The notes under the pieces are model-generated. The model ran no database searches, had not been told where the DNA came from, and saw only the letters and a program-made list of their open reading frames with translations. From contig NZ_QRDY01000014.1 of the NCBI RefSeq assembly GCF_003386205.1, forward strand, positions 1-64,000: 64,000 nucleotides of DNA, given 5' to 3'. This DNA is from Cohnella lupini (lineage in GTDB: Bacteria > Bacillota > Bacilli > Paenibacillales > Paenibacillaceae). The stretch's first letter is position 1; each line of letters opens with the position of its first letter. Below, piece by piece: positions 8,973-18,580 of the stretch. A program made the position numbers and the translations under genes.

Positions 8973-10544
8973 ATGATAACAATATCTCGAAAGTTAGTTT
9001 TAGGTTTATTGACGGGAATTCTAACAACGGCAGTTCCCACAGCTACACTAGCAGCATCCACAGATTGGACAACCTCCACCAAGCTCTATGAAGTCCGCAC
9101 GTGGGCTGGAAAGTCCGAGATCGGCCACGGAAACGGTTCGCTTAACGAAGCGACGTTTTTCCATCCGAAATCCGCGGTTGCGACCGCCGACGGTAATCTG
9201 ATCGTTACCGATTCTTCGAATCATTTGATTCGCAAGGTATTAGTGGATAAAGTGGAGACTTTCTCCGGACTTAATTTGGGAGAAGATGAGGCAAATCTCC
9301 CATTGGGCGGGTTCAATGACGATGTAGTCGCTTCCGCGGCTTTCGATCAGCCATCCGGGCTTGCTATCGATGGGCAAGGCAACGTCTATATCGCCGATGC
9401 GAATAATAATTCGATTCGTAAGATCTCCAAGGATAATAAAGTCACGACCCTGGCCGGTAATGGAAATCTGGGATCAGCGGACGGAGTAGGCGGTAAAGCA
9501 ACGTTCTACAGCCCTTCGGACGTTGCGGTAGACGCGCAAGGAAATGTCTACGTTGCGGATACGCTGAACAATGTCATTCGCAAGATCACGGCCGACGGAA
9601 CGGTTACTACTTTAACGGCGCCGTCCACAAGAGTCATCGAGTATTTCCCAGGCGCGGTTGAGTCGACGGGAGATTATTTAGATGGTGCGATAGCATCAGC
9701 GAAATTCAATGAACCTAGCGGACTTGCTCTCGATAGCAAAGGCAATCTTTACGTCAGCGACCGCGGCAACCAGAGAATTCGTTATCTCGATTTCGCCGCA
9801 GGTACCGTATCTACGGTAGCGGGCGGAGGCGAACTTGCTAAGCAAACTCCGTATGTACAAGGCGTATATGTAGACGGAACTGCCGCACAATCCCGATTGA
9901 ATGCTCCCGAAGGATTGACGGTTACGGCGGACGGTTCTCTTATCGTTGCGGATAGCTTAAATCATGCGATTCGCGTCGTGAAGAACGGAGTCGTATCCAC
10001 GCTCGCGGGCGCTGCCACCGAGTTCGGCAAAACGGACGGATTAGTGGGTTCGGCGCAATTTAACCACCCGACAGACGTTACGATTCTCGCGGATGGGCGG
10101 CTAGTCATCGTAGACGAGTTCGGCAATAAGGTGCGGGTATTGCAGAAATACGCCAAGCCTGCGACATTGCCAACCTCCGTTATTTCCGTCGTGTATGACG
10201 GGAATCTCGTTCCATCGGACGTGCCGGCTCAAGCGAAGTCCAATGCGGTAATGCTTCCGGTTCGCAGCGTCGGGGATGCGTTAGGCTATGAGGTCGACTT
10301 CGACAATAAGACGGGTAACGCGATTCTTACTAAGGGCGAAACCGTCTACACGATCGGAAAAGACGTAACAACGGTCACGAAAACGGTAGCGGGCAAGAGC
10401 GAAACGCTCACCTTAAATGCGGCAACGACCGTCGTTAACAAACGCTTCTTCATTCCGGTTCGCTTCTTCGCTACCGAAAGCAATCTAGATATTCAGTGGG
10501 ATAGCGAAGCTCAAATCGTAGTCATCCGCCATTTAACTTTCTAA
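8973..10544 (+). CDS. Secreted NHL-repeat beta-propeller with copper amine oxidase-like stalk domain
   Basis: Exported protein of 523 residues, 22 bases after the FecR gene and preceded by GGGAG. A signal peptide (about 1-27, ending TLAAS) is followed by five or six NHL repeats of the form GLAID..GNVYIAD..NNSIRKI, which fold as a beta-propeller (about 45-390). Residues about 400-523 are a copper amine oxidase N-terminal-like stalk domain (VMLPVRSVGDALGYEV ... FFIPVRFFATE), common in Paenibacillus secreted proteins and not itself a copper enzyme. A binding or scaffold function outside the membrane is likely; the ligand is unknown. Confidence 0.85.
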   Translation: MITISRKLVLGLLTGILTTAVPTATLAASTDWTTSTKLYEVRTWAGKSEIGHGNGSLNEATFFHPKSAVATADGNLIVTDSSNHLIRKVLVDKVETFSGLNLGEDEANLPLGGFNDDVVASAAFDQPSGLAIDGQGNVYIADANNNSIRKISKDNKVTTLAGNGNLGSADGVGGKATFYSPSDVAVDAQGNVYVADTLNNVIRKITADGTVTTLTAPSTRVIEYFPGAVESTGDYLDGAIASAKFNEPSGLALDSKGNLYVSDRGNQRIRYLDFAAGTVSTVAGGGELAKQTPYVQGVYVDGTAAQSRLNAPEGLTVTADGSLIVADSLNHAIRVVKNGVVSTLAGAATEFGKTDGLVGSAQFNHPTDVTILADGRLVIVDEFGNKVRVLQKYAKPATLPTSVISVVYDGNLVPSDVPAQAKSNAVMLPVRSVGDALGYEVDFDNKTGNAILTKGETVYTIGKDVTTVTKTVAGKSETLTLNAATTVVNKRFFIPVRFFATESNLDIQWDSEAQIVVIRHLTF

Positions 10545-10570
10545 GTCAGGATAATCCAATAATGGTTATC

Positions 10571-10612
10571 GAAGGCTCCTTCTATCGGACTATTCCGAAG
10601 GAAGGGGCCTTC
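10571..10612 (+). terminator. Possible terminator after the FecR/NHL pair
   Basis: A long imperfect hairpin (AAGGCTCCTTC...CGG against CCG...GGAAGGGGCCTT) with only a short T-rich tail (CAGACTCTTAATA). It sits between the NHL gene and the L,D-transpeptidase gene. Confidence 0.4.
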
Positions 10613-10682
10613 AGACTCTTAATATAGATACCCGGTTCACCGATAATAAGAAGAATGCATTTTTGGGTTAACGAGGTGAATC

Positions 10683-12155
10683 ATGAGCAAGGAGTCGCGC
10701 ATTGACGAACAGATCCAACACTTTTATGATAACGTTCCCAATGTGGGAGACGCTTTGCCGCTTAAGGATTACCTTCTGAAGCACGAAGATAGCCGAATGG
10801 CTTGGTATTTGCTTGGCAAGGAATACGAGGGACGCGGAGATGCGGCTAAGGCAACCTATTGTTTCGCCCAGGCGGGGGAAATCTACGAGGCATTCGAGTC
10901 GAAGCCCGCGCCGAGTTTACCCGATAATTCCTCCCCAAAAAGCGGGAACCGTTGGAAGTGGGTGCTCGGCATCCTGATCCCGCTTATCTTGGTCGGCGGC
11001 GCGATAGTCGCCATAAAACAATTCGCTCCGGGGATGAAAGAGCCGATAGCAACCCCGAAGCCGACTATTGAAGGCGCGGTGTCATCAGCGGCAGCAAGCG
11101 AACCTCCCGGAGAGATCAAACAACCTGCGACCTCGATAGTGCCTGCTAACATCGTGCCGCCAGATCAGATCGCCGGAGCTGCCGAACCGAACGAATCGGG
11201 GCATGACGTGTTAGGCGCGCTTCTTACCGCGAATCCATCTAAACAACCAAGATTGCTCATAGCAACGCCGATGCTCGGCAAGTGGCACGATTGGGTGAAG
11301 TCCGGCAAGCCGATTGCTTCGGTCGAATCGGATCAGGAGTCGGGATCCGCGGCGTTACAGTGGTTCGATCCGAAGTGGTGCGACTGCAAGCCGGATGATT
11401 CCTCGTCGATACAGAAGCTGGTACAGGGCTGGAAACCGGTTCAAGAGGAGAAAATGGCGCTTCGTTCCGCGATGATCCGTTACAAGGAGAGCAAGGGGGA
11501 GTGGCCGGCAACTCCAGAGTCGTTGGCAGGAGATTATCCGAACAATACGATAGCAGGTTGGTCGGAAAGCATGAGCCCTTGGTTTGAAGAATTAAAAGAT
11601 TCGTTAGAGGATAAGACGGACGGAAAAATACCCCAAACCGCAGGTTGGCCGGACAGTTCGGGACCCGAGACGAGTCACGGAGTACCCGCCGGACAATTGA
11701 AGCCAATGGCGGAGCAGCCGATGGCTATCGTTATCGATAAAGAAAATCACAGGCTGGCGGTCGTCAGCGGCAATGTGATAATACGGAATTACGCAGTCGG
11801 ACTTGGAGGCGAGAAAACGCCCGAGGGGAAATTCGTCATTTCGGAGAAGGTAAAGGATCCGAACGGGAGCAGCAACGGAGTATTCGGCAGTAGAGGGATG
11901 ACCTTATCAGATACCCGATACGGAATACACGGAACCGATGAACCGGCAAGCATCGGTAAAGACGAATCCCACGGCTGCGTTAGAATGAAGAAGGAAGACA
12001 TCGAAGAATTGTTCGATCTCGTGCCCATGGGTACTCCGGTGTCAATCGCAAAAGGAGGTTTGCCCGACGAGCTGCGCGCTCCGCCGGAACGTTTCCGGTT
12101 AAAGAGCTCGCAGAATCAGACAAACCCCCGCAAAGTATATGACTGGTTAAATTAA
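10683..12155 (+). CDS. Membrane-anchored L,D-transpeptidase (YkuD fold)
   Basis: Predicted to act on the cell wall, forming 3-3 peptidoglycan cross-links or a related transfer. A cytoplasmic N-terminal segment (about 1-88) looks like a short TPR-type helical repeat. A single membrane helix follows at about 90-112, then a long linker and a C-terminal YkuD domain (about 343-465). The active-site motif SHGCVRM is present with catalytic Cys432 and His430, and the upstream HGTDEP motif is intact. Bacillus YkuD enzymes usually carry LysM rather than this N-terminus. It lies 138 bases beyond the NHL gene after a possible terminator, so it is probably a separate unit. Start by ATG with AACGAGGTG upstream. 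Confidence 0.87.
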   Translation: MSKESRIDEQIQHFYDNVPNVGDALPLKDYLLKHEDSRMAWYLLGKEYEGRGDAAKATYCFAQAGEIYEAFESKPAPSLPDNSSPKSGNRWKWVLGILIPLILVGGAIVAIKQFAPGMKEPIATPKPTIEGAVSSAAASEPPGEIKQPATSIVPANIVPPDQIAGAAEPNESGHDVLGALLTANPSKQPRLLIATPMLGKWHDWVKSGKPIASVESDQESGSAALQWFDPKWCDCKPDDSSSIQKLVQGWKPVQEEKMALRSAMIRYKESKGEWPATPESLAGDYPNNTIAGWSESMSPWFEELKDSLEDKTDGKIPQTAGWPDSSGPETSHGVPAGQLKPMAEQPMAIVIDKENHRLAVVSGNVIIRNYAVGLGGEKTPEGKFVISEKVKDPNGSSNGVFGSRGMTLSDTRYGIHGTDEPASIGKDESHGCVRMKKEDIEELFDLVPMGTPVSIAKGGLPDELRAPPERFRLKSSQNQTNPRKVYDWLN

Positions 12156-12173
12156 GTCAAGAGTTAGCTTCGG

Positions 12174-12317
12174 TTATACATCCAACGAAAGCAGCAAAGC
12201 CATGACCACTACGATGATGCCGAAAGCCACCCCGATCCAAATAAGCGCCTTCTTATTAATGGTCTCCTTCTGTTTAGGGCGTGACGTGACGGGTGGTTTT
12301 TTTCTGGCTGTGCTCAT
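12174..12317 (-). CDS. Small single-pass membrane protein
   Basis: A 47-residue protein with a basic N-terminal half (KKPPVTSRPKQK) and one hydrophobic helix near the C-terminus (ALIWIGVAFGIIVVVMALLL). I chose the ATG at 12317 because AGAGAGG lies nine bases upstream. The longer in-frame extension to 12434 has no ribosome site. A minus-strand TACAAT at 12359-12364 could be its -10. Function is unknown. It converges on the L,D-transpeptidase gene with an 18-base gap. Confidence 0.6.
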   Translation of the reverse strand: MSTARKKPPVTSRPKQKETINKKALIWIGVAFGIIVVVMALLLSLDV

Positions 12318-12630
12318 GAATATCAACCTCTCTATCATATGATTCGCGATCTCCTCCCATTGTAATCGTTTTCTCGGGTAAATGCCAGATGGGCTATTTT
12401 CCAGGAGGCGACCGCGGGTTTTCATTGAATGCATGGCAGAGGTAGCGAAGCAAGCCGGTTGATTCCGTTCACCGTAGGCGAAATAAGCGGTCTCTTTATG
12501 TTTTCATAAACGTTAACCTATCATCGGGCACAATACCCTTTTCTTTTCCATTGGAAAAGGCTAAACTGTTACCCGAAAGGTTTTCTTTAGGTCGTTAAGA
12601 AACACTCTATCGTATTGGTTCCTTGAAAGG
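12318..12630. other. Divergent intergenic region before pyrD
   Basis: Non-coding by inspection. It holds the ribosome site and possible -10 of the small membrane protein on the minus strand. No convincing sigma-A promoter, PyrR-type attenuator or riboswitch for pyrD was recognised. Confidence 0.4.
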
Positions 12631-13737
12631 ATGTCGAACTCATTGTTGTATCAAATAGCTAAACCCTTCTTATTCAAAATGGACCCGGAGGCCGCGCATC
12701 ATTTGATCGTCGACGGAATGGGCGCTGCCGCGAAAATTCCGGGAATGTCTTCCGTTCTGTCCGCTGCTTGGGGAACGAAAGCGTCGCCCGAGCTAGCGGT
12801 TGATCTGTTCGGACTGCATTTCAATCATCCGGTCGGCCTGGCCGCGGGCTTAGATAAGAACGCCAAAGCGGTCGCCGGCTTATCCAGGGTCGGATTGTCC
12901 TTCATGGAGGTAGGAACGGTAACGCCCAAGGCGCAAGCCGGCAACGAACAGCCAAGGCTGTTCAGGCTTCCGCCCGACGAAGCTTTGATCAACCGAATGG
13001 GCTTTAACAATGACGGAGCGGATACGATGGCGGAGCGGCTTTCCAAGCTTCCGAAGCGTAGAATCCCGCTCGCCGTGAATATAGGAAAGAATAAGATGAC
13101 GCCCAACGAGAACGCCGCCGATGATTACCGGGCTTGCGTCCGGAAGCTGTTCCCTTACGGCGATTTCTTCGTAGTCAACATCAGCTCTCCGAATACGCCG
13201 GATTTACGGGCTTTGCAGCACGGAGATGAGTTACGTCATTTATTGGATGCGGTTAAGGACGAGATGGAGAAGCAAGCCGAGCTGCATGGGGAATTGTCCA
13301 AGCCGATTCTCGTGAAGATTGCCCCGGATAACACGGAGGAGCAGCTCTTCTATATGGCAGAGGCGATTCAACTTAGCGGTATGTCGGGTATTATCGCAAC
13401 GAATACGACGATCAGCCGAGACGGGTTGACTCATAAGAGCGCCGGTGAAACGGGCGGATTAAGCGGGCGGCCGCTTACGCAACGTTCGACGGAAATTATT
13501 CGCAACCTCTATCGGATTACGCAAGGAAAGCTTCCGATAATCGGATCTGGCGGTATCTTCACGGCAGACGACGCTTATGATAAAATCCGAGCCGGAGCAA
13601 GCCTCGTCGAAGTCTATACGGCTATGATCTACAAAGGACCGGGGCTTCTCAAGGAAATCCACGGCGGGCTCATCAAAAGACTAAAAAAAGACGGGTTTAC
13701 CCGAATAACGCAAGCGGTAGGCGCGGATCATCGTTAG
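12631..13737 (+). CDS. pyrD: Dihydroorotate dehydrogenase (quinone), class 2
   Basis: Oxidises dihydroorotate to orotate in pyrimidine synthesis, passing electrons to membrane quinone through FMN. The 368-residue length and N-terminal helical extension (LYQIAKPFLFKMDPEAAHHL) mark the class 2, membrane-associated type. Visible family motifs are GLAAGLDKNAKA, NRMGFNNDGAD, NISSPNT with the catalytic Ser, KIAPD, TNTT and GSGGIF. GAAAGG directly abuts the ATG at 12631, so the true start may be the TTG at 12643 or 12646, which would give the family's usual MLYQ-like beginning. It is isolated from other pyr genes. relQ follows 11 bases later, suggesting cotranscription. Confidence 0.93.
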   Translation: MSNSLLYQIAKPFLFKMDPEAAHHLIVDGMGAAAKIPGMSSVLSAAWGTKASPELAVDLFGLHFNHPVGLAAGLDKNAKAVAGLSRVGLSFMEVGTVTPKAQAGNEQPRLFRLPPDEALINRMGFNNDGADTMAERLSKLPKRRIPLAVNIGKNKMTPNENAADDYRACVRKLFPYGDFFVVNISSPNTPDLRALQHGDELRHLLDAVKDEMEKQAELHGELSKPILVKIAPDNTEEQLFYMAEAIQLSGMSGIIATNTTISRDGLTHKSAGETGGLSGRPLTQRSTEIIRNLYRITQGKLPIIGSGGIFTADDAYDKIRAGASLVEVYTAMIYKGPGLLKEIHGGLIKRLKKDGFTRITQAVGADHR

Positions 13738-13748
13738 GAGGAATTTCG

Positions 13749-14552
13749 ATGGACGGAAGGGACTGGGGGAAGTTCCTGCTTCCCTATGAGCAAGCTGCAG
13801 AGGAACTAAAAGTAAAATTGAAGTCGCTACGGGCCGAGTTGAAGGCGCGCGACGAATACGCGCCGATCGAATTCGTGACCGGGCGAGTGAAGCGGGTATC
13901 GAGCATTCTGGAGAAAGCCCGAAGACTGTCCGTTCCCTTAGACCGAATCGAGCTCGGCATAGAAGACATCGCGGGAATCCGCATCATGTGCCAGTTCGTG
14001 GACGATATTCACCGGGTGGCGGAGCTCATTCGCCAACGCAAGGATTTGACGCTCGTTTACGAGAAGGATTACATTACGAATTATAAAGATAGCGGGTATC
14101 GAAGCTATCATCTGATCGTGGAATATCCGGTCCAAACTTCTCTAGGCTCTAAACCCGTCCTCGCGGAAATTCAAATCCGTACGTTGGCGATGAATTTCTG
14201 GGCCACGATCGAGCATTCCCTGAATTATAAATACCGGGATCAATTGCCGGAGCATGTAAGGGAAAGATTGCGCAACGCGGCTGAAGCCGCGTTTCAACTA
14301 GATAACGAGATGTCGAGCATTCGGCAGGAAATCGTCGACGCGCAACAGGACTTCGAGGAAAGCTCCGTCATCGTCCGCAGGGTACTCAATCAGATTCAGG
14401 AGCTTTATTTTTTCCGCAGGGTAAGAGAAGCTGCACAGTTTCAGCTCAGGGTGAACGAGCTGTGGGAGCAGGACGACCTGTGGGGACTGAAGGAGCTGTC
14501 GCACGAAATACAAGCGGCGCTGGATCGAGCGGGCAAAGGCGGAACACCGTGA
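13749..14552 (+). CDS. relQ: Small alarmone synthetase (GTP pyrophosphokinase, RelQ/SAS1)
   Basis: Synthesises (p)ppGpp by transferring pyrophosphate from ATP to GDP or GTP. The 267 residues contain only the RelA/SpoT synthetase domain, without hydrolase, TGS or ACT domains, matching the tetrameric SAS1 type (B. subtilis YjbM). Key stretches are the ATP-binding GRVKRVSSILEKARR, the metal site DIAGIRIMCQF, YKDSGYRSYHLIV, EIQIRTLAMNFWATIEHSLNYK and a C-terminal helical tail that mediates tetramer assembly. It begins 11 bases after pyrD with AGGAGG upstream and is followed one base later by the DUF309 gene, so the three probably form an operon. Confidence 0.93.
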   Translation: MDGRDWGKFLLPYEQAAEELKVKLKSLRAELKARDEYAPIEFVTGRVKRVSSILEKARRLSVPLDRIELGIEDIAGIRIMCQFVDDIHRVAELIRQRKDLTLVYEKDYITNYKDSGYRSYHLIVEYPVQTSLGSKPVLAEIQIRTLAMNFWATIEHSLNYKYRDQLPEHVRERLRNAAEAAFQLDNEMSSIRQEIVDAQQDFEESSVIVRRVLNQIQELYFFRRVREAAQFQLRVNELWEQDDLWGLKELSHEIQAALDRAGKGGTP

Positions 14553-14553
14553 T

Positions 14554-14997
14554 ATGCCGGGCCAATGGAAGAAGACGGATAGATTAATCGGCATCATGAG
14601 CGATCAGCGTTTCGTTGCTTTTATCCTTTATTTCAATCGGGATAGGGATTATTACGAATGCCATGAGGTGATGGAGGAGCTGTGGCTGGAAGAGGGCCGC
14701 AGCTCTTTGCTTCAAGGTCTCCTTCAAGCGGCGGTCGGTTTGCATCATTGGGACAACGGGAACCGTTCGGGAGCCGTGATGCTAATGAATGCTGCCCAAG
14801 ATAAGCTCCAAGGATATGAGGACGTCGTCCTAGGGCTCGATTTAGTTGATTTAAAGAAAAATTTGAGCGAAAGCTTGAAAGCGATCGCGCGCTCCCCCGA
14901 TACCGCTCCGTTCCGTTCCTTCAAGCTAATTATCCTCGATGAAGCCTTGCTCCAGACTGTTGAGAATGCGGGAGACTCCCCGGCAAGTCCAGAATAA
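14554..14997 (+). CDS. DUF309 family protein
   Basis: A 147-residue, mostly helical cytoplasmic protein of the DUF309 family (B. subtilis YpuF-like). It shows the family signature [15 protein letters not shown] followed by [15 protein letters not shown], with conserved His and Glu residues that could form a metal or active site. No reaction is established for the family. The gene starts one base after the relQ stop; an internal ATG at 14596 (MSDQ) is an alternative start closer to the family's N-terminus. Confidence 0.8.
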   Translation: MPGQWKKTDRLIGIMSDQRFVAFILYFNRDRDYYECHEVMEELWLEEGRSSLLQGLLQAAVGLHHWDNGNRSGAVMLMNAAQDKLQGYEDVVLGLDLVDLKKNLSESLKAIARSPDTAPFRSFKLIILDEALLQTVENAGDSPASPE

Positions 14998-15076
14998 ATC
15001 CGTCTTGATCGGGAATTTTATTCCAATAGGCACGCGTTTGCAATTGCTGCCGACCGATCGAGAGGAGAAAGACGAT

Positions 15077-16705
15077 ATGGACGAGCATAACGGTACCGCC
15101 GTAACCGGAGCGGGAGGATCATCGGATCATCGATTGTCGGCGCAAGAGAGCGGACAAACTTTAACCGATAGGCAAGGGCATCCGATCGCGGATAACCAGA
15201 ACGTAAGAACCGTTGGCTCCAGAGGTCCTACTACGCTTGAAAATTATCATTTTCTCGAGAAGATCACCCATTTCGACAGGGAGCGAATCCCGGAGCGCGT
15301 CGTACATGCGCGCGGGGCAGGAGCGCACGGCGTCTTCGAAGCCTACGGGAAGGTCGGGGACGAACCGATCGCCAAGCTGACCCGGGCTAAGCTATTTCAA
15401 GAGCAAGGCAAGCAAACGCCCGTGTTCGTTCGGTTCTCGTCGGTCATCCATGGAGGACATTCTCCCGAGACGCTAAGGGATCCGCGAGGCTTCGCGGTCA
15501 AGTTTTACACGGAGGACGGGAATTGGGACTTGGTGGGCAACAATTTGAAGGTGTTTTTTATCCGGGACCCCTTGAAATTCCCCGATCTGGTTCACGCATT
15601 CAAACCCGACCCGGTAACGAATCGCCAAGATACCGTGCGCATATTCGATTTCATTAGCAATACGCCGGAAGCCTTACATATGATCACCTTCCTTTTCTCG
15701 CCGTGGGGAATTCCGTCCAACTATCGATATATGCAAGGCTCCGGCGTTAATACGTATAAGTGGGTCAATACCGAGGGAGATGCGGTGCTCGTAAAATATC
15801 ACTGGGAGCCGAAGCAAGGGATCAAGAACCTGAAGCAGGAAGAAGCGGACGCGATTCAAGGAAAGAACTTCAACCATGCTACGCAGGATCTCTACGAGGC
15901 TATCGATAACGGACAATATCCGGAATGGGAGCTTTGCGTCCAGTGGATGGCCGACGATTACCACCCCGAGCTGGATTTCGATCCGCTCGATCCGACCAAG
16001 CTATGGCCGCCGGAACAGTTCCCGTTCCTCCCGGTCGGCAAAATGGTTCTGAATCGGAATCCGCAAAACTATTTCGCCGAAGTGGAGCAGGTCGCGTTCG
16101 GTACGGGCGTTCTCGTGGACGGGTTGGATTTCTCGGACGACAAGCTGCTGCAGGGGCGAACTTTCTCTTACTCCGATACCCAGAGACACAGGGTGGGGAC
16201 GAATTATTTGCAGCTTCCGATCAACGCGCCCAAGAAGAGGGTCGCGACCAATCAGCGTGACGGACAAATGGCCTATGCCGTCGACTCCCCTCCAGGCAGG
16301 AACCCGCATGTCAATTACGAGCCCTCCTCTTTAGGAGGAATCGAGGAAGCGCGCACGGCGGGGAAAGAGCATTCGCCGCTCATCGAAGGTCAGCTCGTTA
16401 GAGAGAAAATCGATCGGCCAAACGACTATCAACAGGCAGGGGAGCGTTACCGCTCCTTCGAAAAGTGGGAGCAGGATGAGCTGATCGCTAATCTTGTAGA
16501 CGCTTTGGAGCCGTGCCCGGAAATCGTACGTAGGAAAATGCTGGAGCATTTCACCCAATGCGATGAGGAGTACGGTCGCAAGGTAAAAGCGGGGCTGGAC
16601 GCGCGGGGACCGGGAGACGGTTCGGGAGAACCGATGGGTGCCGCCAAAGCGGCTTCGGCCGTTCGGGAAGCCGATAGGAAAGGACATGAAGCCTCACCGT
16701 ATTAA
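15077..16705 (+). CDS. Heme catalase
   Basis: Breaks down hydrogen peroxide. I chose the ATG at 15077 (542 residues) because AGGAGAAAG lies just upstream; the open frame extends further but lacks a ribosome site and overlaps the DUF309 gene. Family features are the catalytic His in [12 protein letters not shown], the distal Asn in [11 protein letters not shown] and the proximal heme-ligand Tyr in [13 protein letters not shown]. Length and sequence resemble the Bacillus spore catalase KatX and related clade 3 enzymes, but I cannot separate KatA from KatX by eye. The tail after about residue 500 is Gly/Ala-rich. A strong hairpin follows the gene. Confidence 0.95.
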   Translation: MDEHNGTAVTGAGGSSDHRLSAQESGQTLTDRQGHPIADNQNVRTVGSRGPTTLENYHFLEKITHFDRERIPERVVHARGAGAHGVFEAYGKVGDEPIAKLTRAKLFQEQGKQTPVFVRFSSVIHGGHSPETLRDPRGFAVKFYTEDGNWDLVGNNLKVFFIRDPLKFPDLVHAFKPDPVTNRQDTVRIFDFISNTPEALHMITFLFSPWGIPSNYRYMQGSGVNTYKWVNTEGDAVLVKYHWEPKQGIKNLKQEEADAIQGKNFNHATQDLYEAIDNGQYPEWELCVQWMADDYHPELDFDPLDPTKLWPPEQFPFLPVGKMVLNRNPQNYFAEVEQVAFGTGVLVDGLDFSDDKLLQGRTFSYSDTQRHRVGTNYLQLPINAPKKRVATNQRDGQMAYAVDSPPGRNPHVNYEPSSLGGIEEARTAGKEHSPLIEGQLVREKIDRPNDYQQAGERYRSFEKWEQDELIANLVDALEPCPEIVRRKMLEHFTQCDEEYGRKVKAGLDARGPGDGSGEPMGAAKAASAVREADRKGHEASPY

Positions 16706-16716
16706 GGCTTTAGTCA

Positions 16717-16753
16717 GGGGGTGCCGCTTAAGTGTAAGCTTAGCGGCACCCCC
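16717..16753 (+). terminator. Terminator after catalase
   Basis: A perfect 12-bp stem GGGGGTGCCGCT/AGCGGCACCCCC with a 13-base loop, followed by TTAATTA. The T-run is weak but the stem is very stable. Confidence 0.75.
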
Positions 16754-16857
16754 TTAATTATGCGAAGAAGCTTCGGTCTTGAAGTTTTTTGTAGTAAACT
16801 AATGTAGGGTCAAGCCCGAAGAAATGAAACCGTAGTTATAAGAAAGTAGGATTTCAG

Positions 16858-17700
16858 ATGAAAGCAACGATACGTCTCGATAAAATGCTCGGAAATTTAG
16901 GTTACGGCACGAGAAGCGGAATTAAGATACTCGTTAAACAAGGCGCCGTGACCGTAAACGGCAAAACGGCCAAGGATCATGGCATGCAAATTAATCCGAA
17001 TTTAGATATCGTCGTTCTGGATGGAGAAACGATTCGTTACCGCGACACCGTCTACGTATTGCTGCACAAGCCCGCCGGAGTCGTGTCCGCGACGGAAGAC
17101 AGCCGGGATAGGACGGTCATCGACCTCCTGGACGAGGATTTGGCGGTATTGTCTCCTTTTCCCGTGGGACGCTTGGACAAGGATACGGAAGGGTTGCTCT
17201 TGATTACGAACGACGGCAAGCTGTCGCACGAATTATTGTCTCCCCGCAAGCACGTCCCCAAGACGTACCGCGCGCTCGTCTCCGGAGAAGTTGGAGCGGA
17301 AGACGCGGAGGCGTTCCGACTAGGCGTCGCGTTGGATGACGGATACGTTACGATGCCCGCAGAGCTTAGCGTACTTGCCAGATCCAAAGGTGACGAGCTG
17401 CCTTCGGCGGCCGTTGAGAAACATGCCGAAGAGATGGCGAAAGCCATCGAGCTTGCGCCTCGGGAAGAAGAGCCCGTTCAGCATGCGGCTCTTAGCTGGA
17501 TCGAGCTTACGATCCATGAAGGAAAATTCCATCAAGTCAAACGGATGTTCGAGGCCGTCGGCAAGAAAGTGCTTTACCTGCGCCGAGTCTCCATGGGGCC
17601 GCTTCAATTGGACCCGGCTCTAGCTCCGGGAGAATGGCGAGAATTGACGGAAGAAGAATTGGATAGCCTGCGGAACTATCGGAAGGAAGGTCTTGCATGA
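16858..17700 (+). CDS. RsuA/RluB-family pseudouridine synthase
   Basis: rRNA pseudouridine synthase of 280 residues. An S4 RNA-binding domain (about 4-60, TIRLDKMLGNLGYGTRSG) precedes the catalytic domain with the motif PVGRLDKDTEGLLLITNDG, whose Asp is the nucleophile. It fits the RsuA-type enzymes that modify 16S rRNA and is close in form to B. subtilis YtzG. An acidic insert around residues 180-205 is unusual. It overlaps the following HAD gene by four bases (ATGA), so translation is probably coupled. Confidence 0.9.
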   Translation: MKATIRLDKMLGNLGYGTRSGIKILVKQGAVTVNGKTAKDHGMQINPNLDIVVLDGETIRYRDTVYVLLHKPAGVVSATEDSRDRTVIDLLDEDLAVLSPFPVGRLDKDTEGLLLITNDGKLSHELLSPRKHVPKTYRALVSGEVGAEDAEAFRLGVALDDGYVTMPAELSVLARSKGDELPSAAVEKHAEEMAKAIELAPREEEPVQHAALSWIELTIHEGKFHQVKRMFEAVGKKVLYLRRVSMGPLQLDPALAPGEWRELTEEELDSLRNYRKEGLA

Positions 17701-18494
17701 ATGTAAGCATGATTGCTCTGGATGTTGACGGAACGCTGTTAAATGATCATCACGAGGTAACTCCGCGAGTTCGTCAAGCCGTGCGGGCGGCGGCAGAACA
17801 AGGAGCGGAGATCGTGTTGTGCACGGGAAGGGGCTCCACGAGCGCTCTGCCCGTGCTTAAGGAGTTAGGTCTGGAAGGGACGATGATAACCCATAACGGG
17901 GCATCGGTCGTTGACAGCGCCACTCGGGAGGTTCTGTACGATACGACGATATCCCATGACTTGGCGCTTCGATACGTGACTTTCTGCAGGGAGCGGGGAA
18001 TTCATTTCGATATGAATACCGCATTCGATCTGTACGTCGAAGGAATGAAGAAGGATGCCGAGGAGATGTACCGTAACTTATTGGCTCGGCCAATCATGCG
18101 CGGAGCAAGCGAAGCTTTCCCCGAGCGGTTGGTCAAGATGTCCATCTACGCGCCCAAGGAAGTTCTAGACGAGGTGGAGCTCGAGTGGGCGAGCTGGCGC
18201 CATGAGCTGCAAGCCGTGCGCAGCGGCGATAATTTCATCGACGTGCAGCACTTGCATGCGACTAAGGGCAAAGCGCTCGAACGTTTGGCCTCGATTAGAG
18301 GGATTGAGCGAGAGAACCTATTGGCGATTGGCAATTATTATAACGATATCGGAATGTTAACTTATGCAGGCTGGGGAGTGGCCATGGACAATTCCCCTGC
18401 TGAGGTTAAAGCGGAAGCGGACGAAGTAACCGTATCCAACAATGAAGATGGCGTGGCGATCGTGATCGAACAACGCGTGCTAGGAATCTTCTAA
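17697..18494 (+). CDS. Cof-type HAD phosphatase
   Basis: HAD-superfamily hydrolase of the Cof (IIB cap) subfamily, 265 residues, probably dephosphorylating a sugar or nucleotide phosphate. Motif I DVDGTLL carries the nucleophile and acid/base Asp pair, motif II is LCTGR, and the Lys of motif III is in ATKGKALE. Motif IV reads GNYYND where the family normally has GDxxND, so the first metal-binding Asp is Asn. This may alter Mg binding. It starts within the stop codon of the pseudouridine synthase gene, with GGAAGGAAGG upstream. Confidence 0.88.
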   Translation: MNVSMIALDVDGTLLNDHHEVTPRVRQAVRAAAEQGAEIVLCTGRGSTSALPVLKELGLEGTMITHNGASVVDSATREVLYDTTISHDLALRYVTFCRERGIHFDMNTAFDLYVEGMKKDAEEMYRNLLARPIMRGASEAFPERLVKMSIYAPKEVLDEVELEWASWRHELQAVRSGDNFIDVQHLHATKGKALERLASIRGIERENLLAIGNYYNDIGMLTYAGWGVAMDNSPAEVKAEADEVTVSNNEDGVAIVIEQRVLGIF

Positions 18495-18513
18495 GCCTTG
18501 TATGGGGCAAAAA

Positions 18514-18544
18514 AAAGCAAGCCAGGAATTTCCTGACTTGCTTT
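18514..18544 (+). terminator. Bidirectional terminator
   Basis: Stem AAAGCAAG..AGGAA against TTCCT..CTTGCTTT with A-runs on the left and T on the right. It can serve the HAD gene on the plus strand and the YjcZ gene on the minus strand. Confidence 0.75.
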
Positions 18545-18580
18545 ACGCACCGTTAGCGGGATATTCGCCCAATCCCTGAC

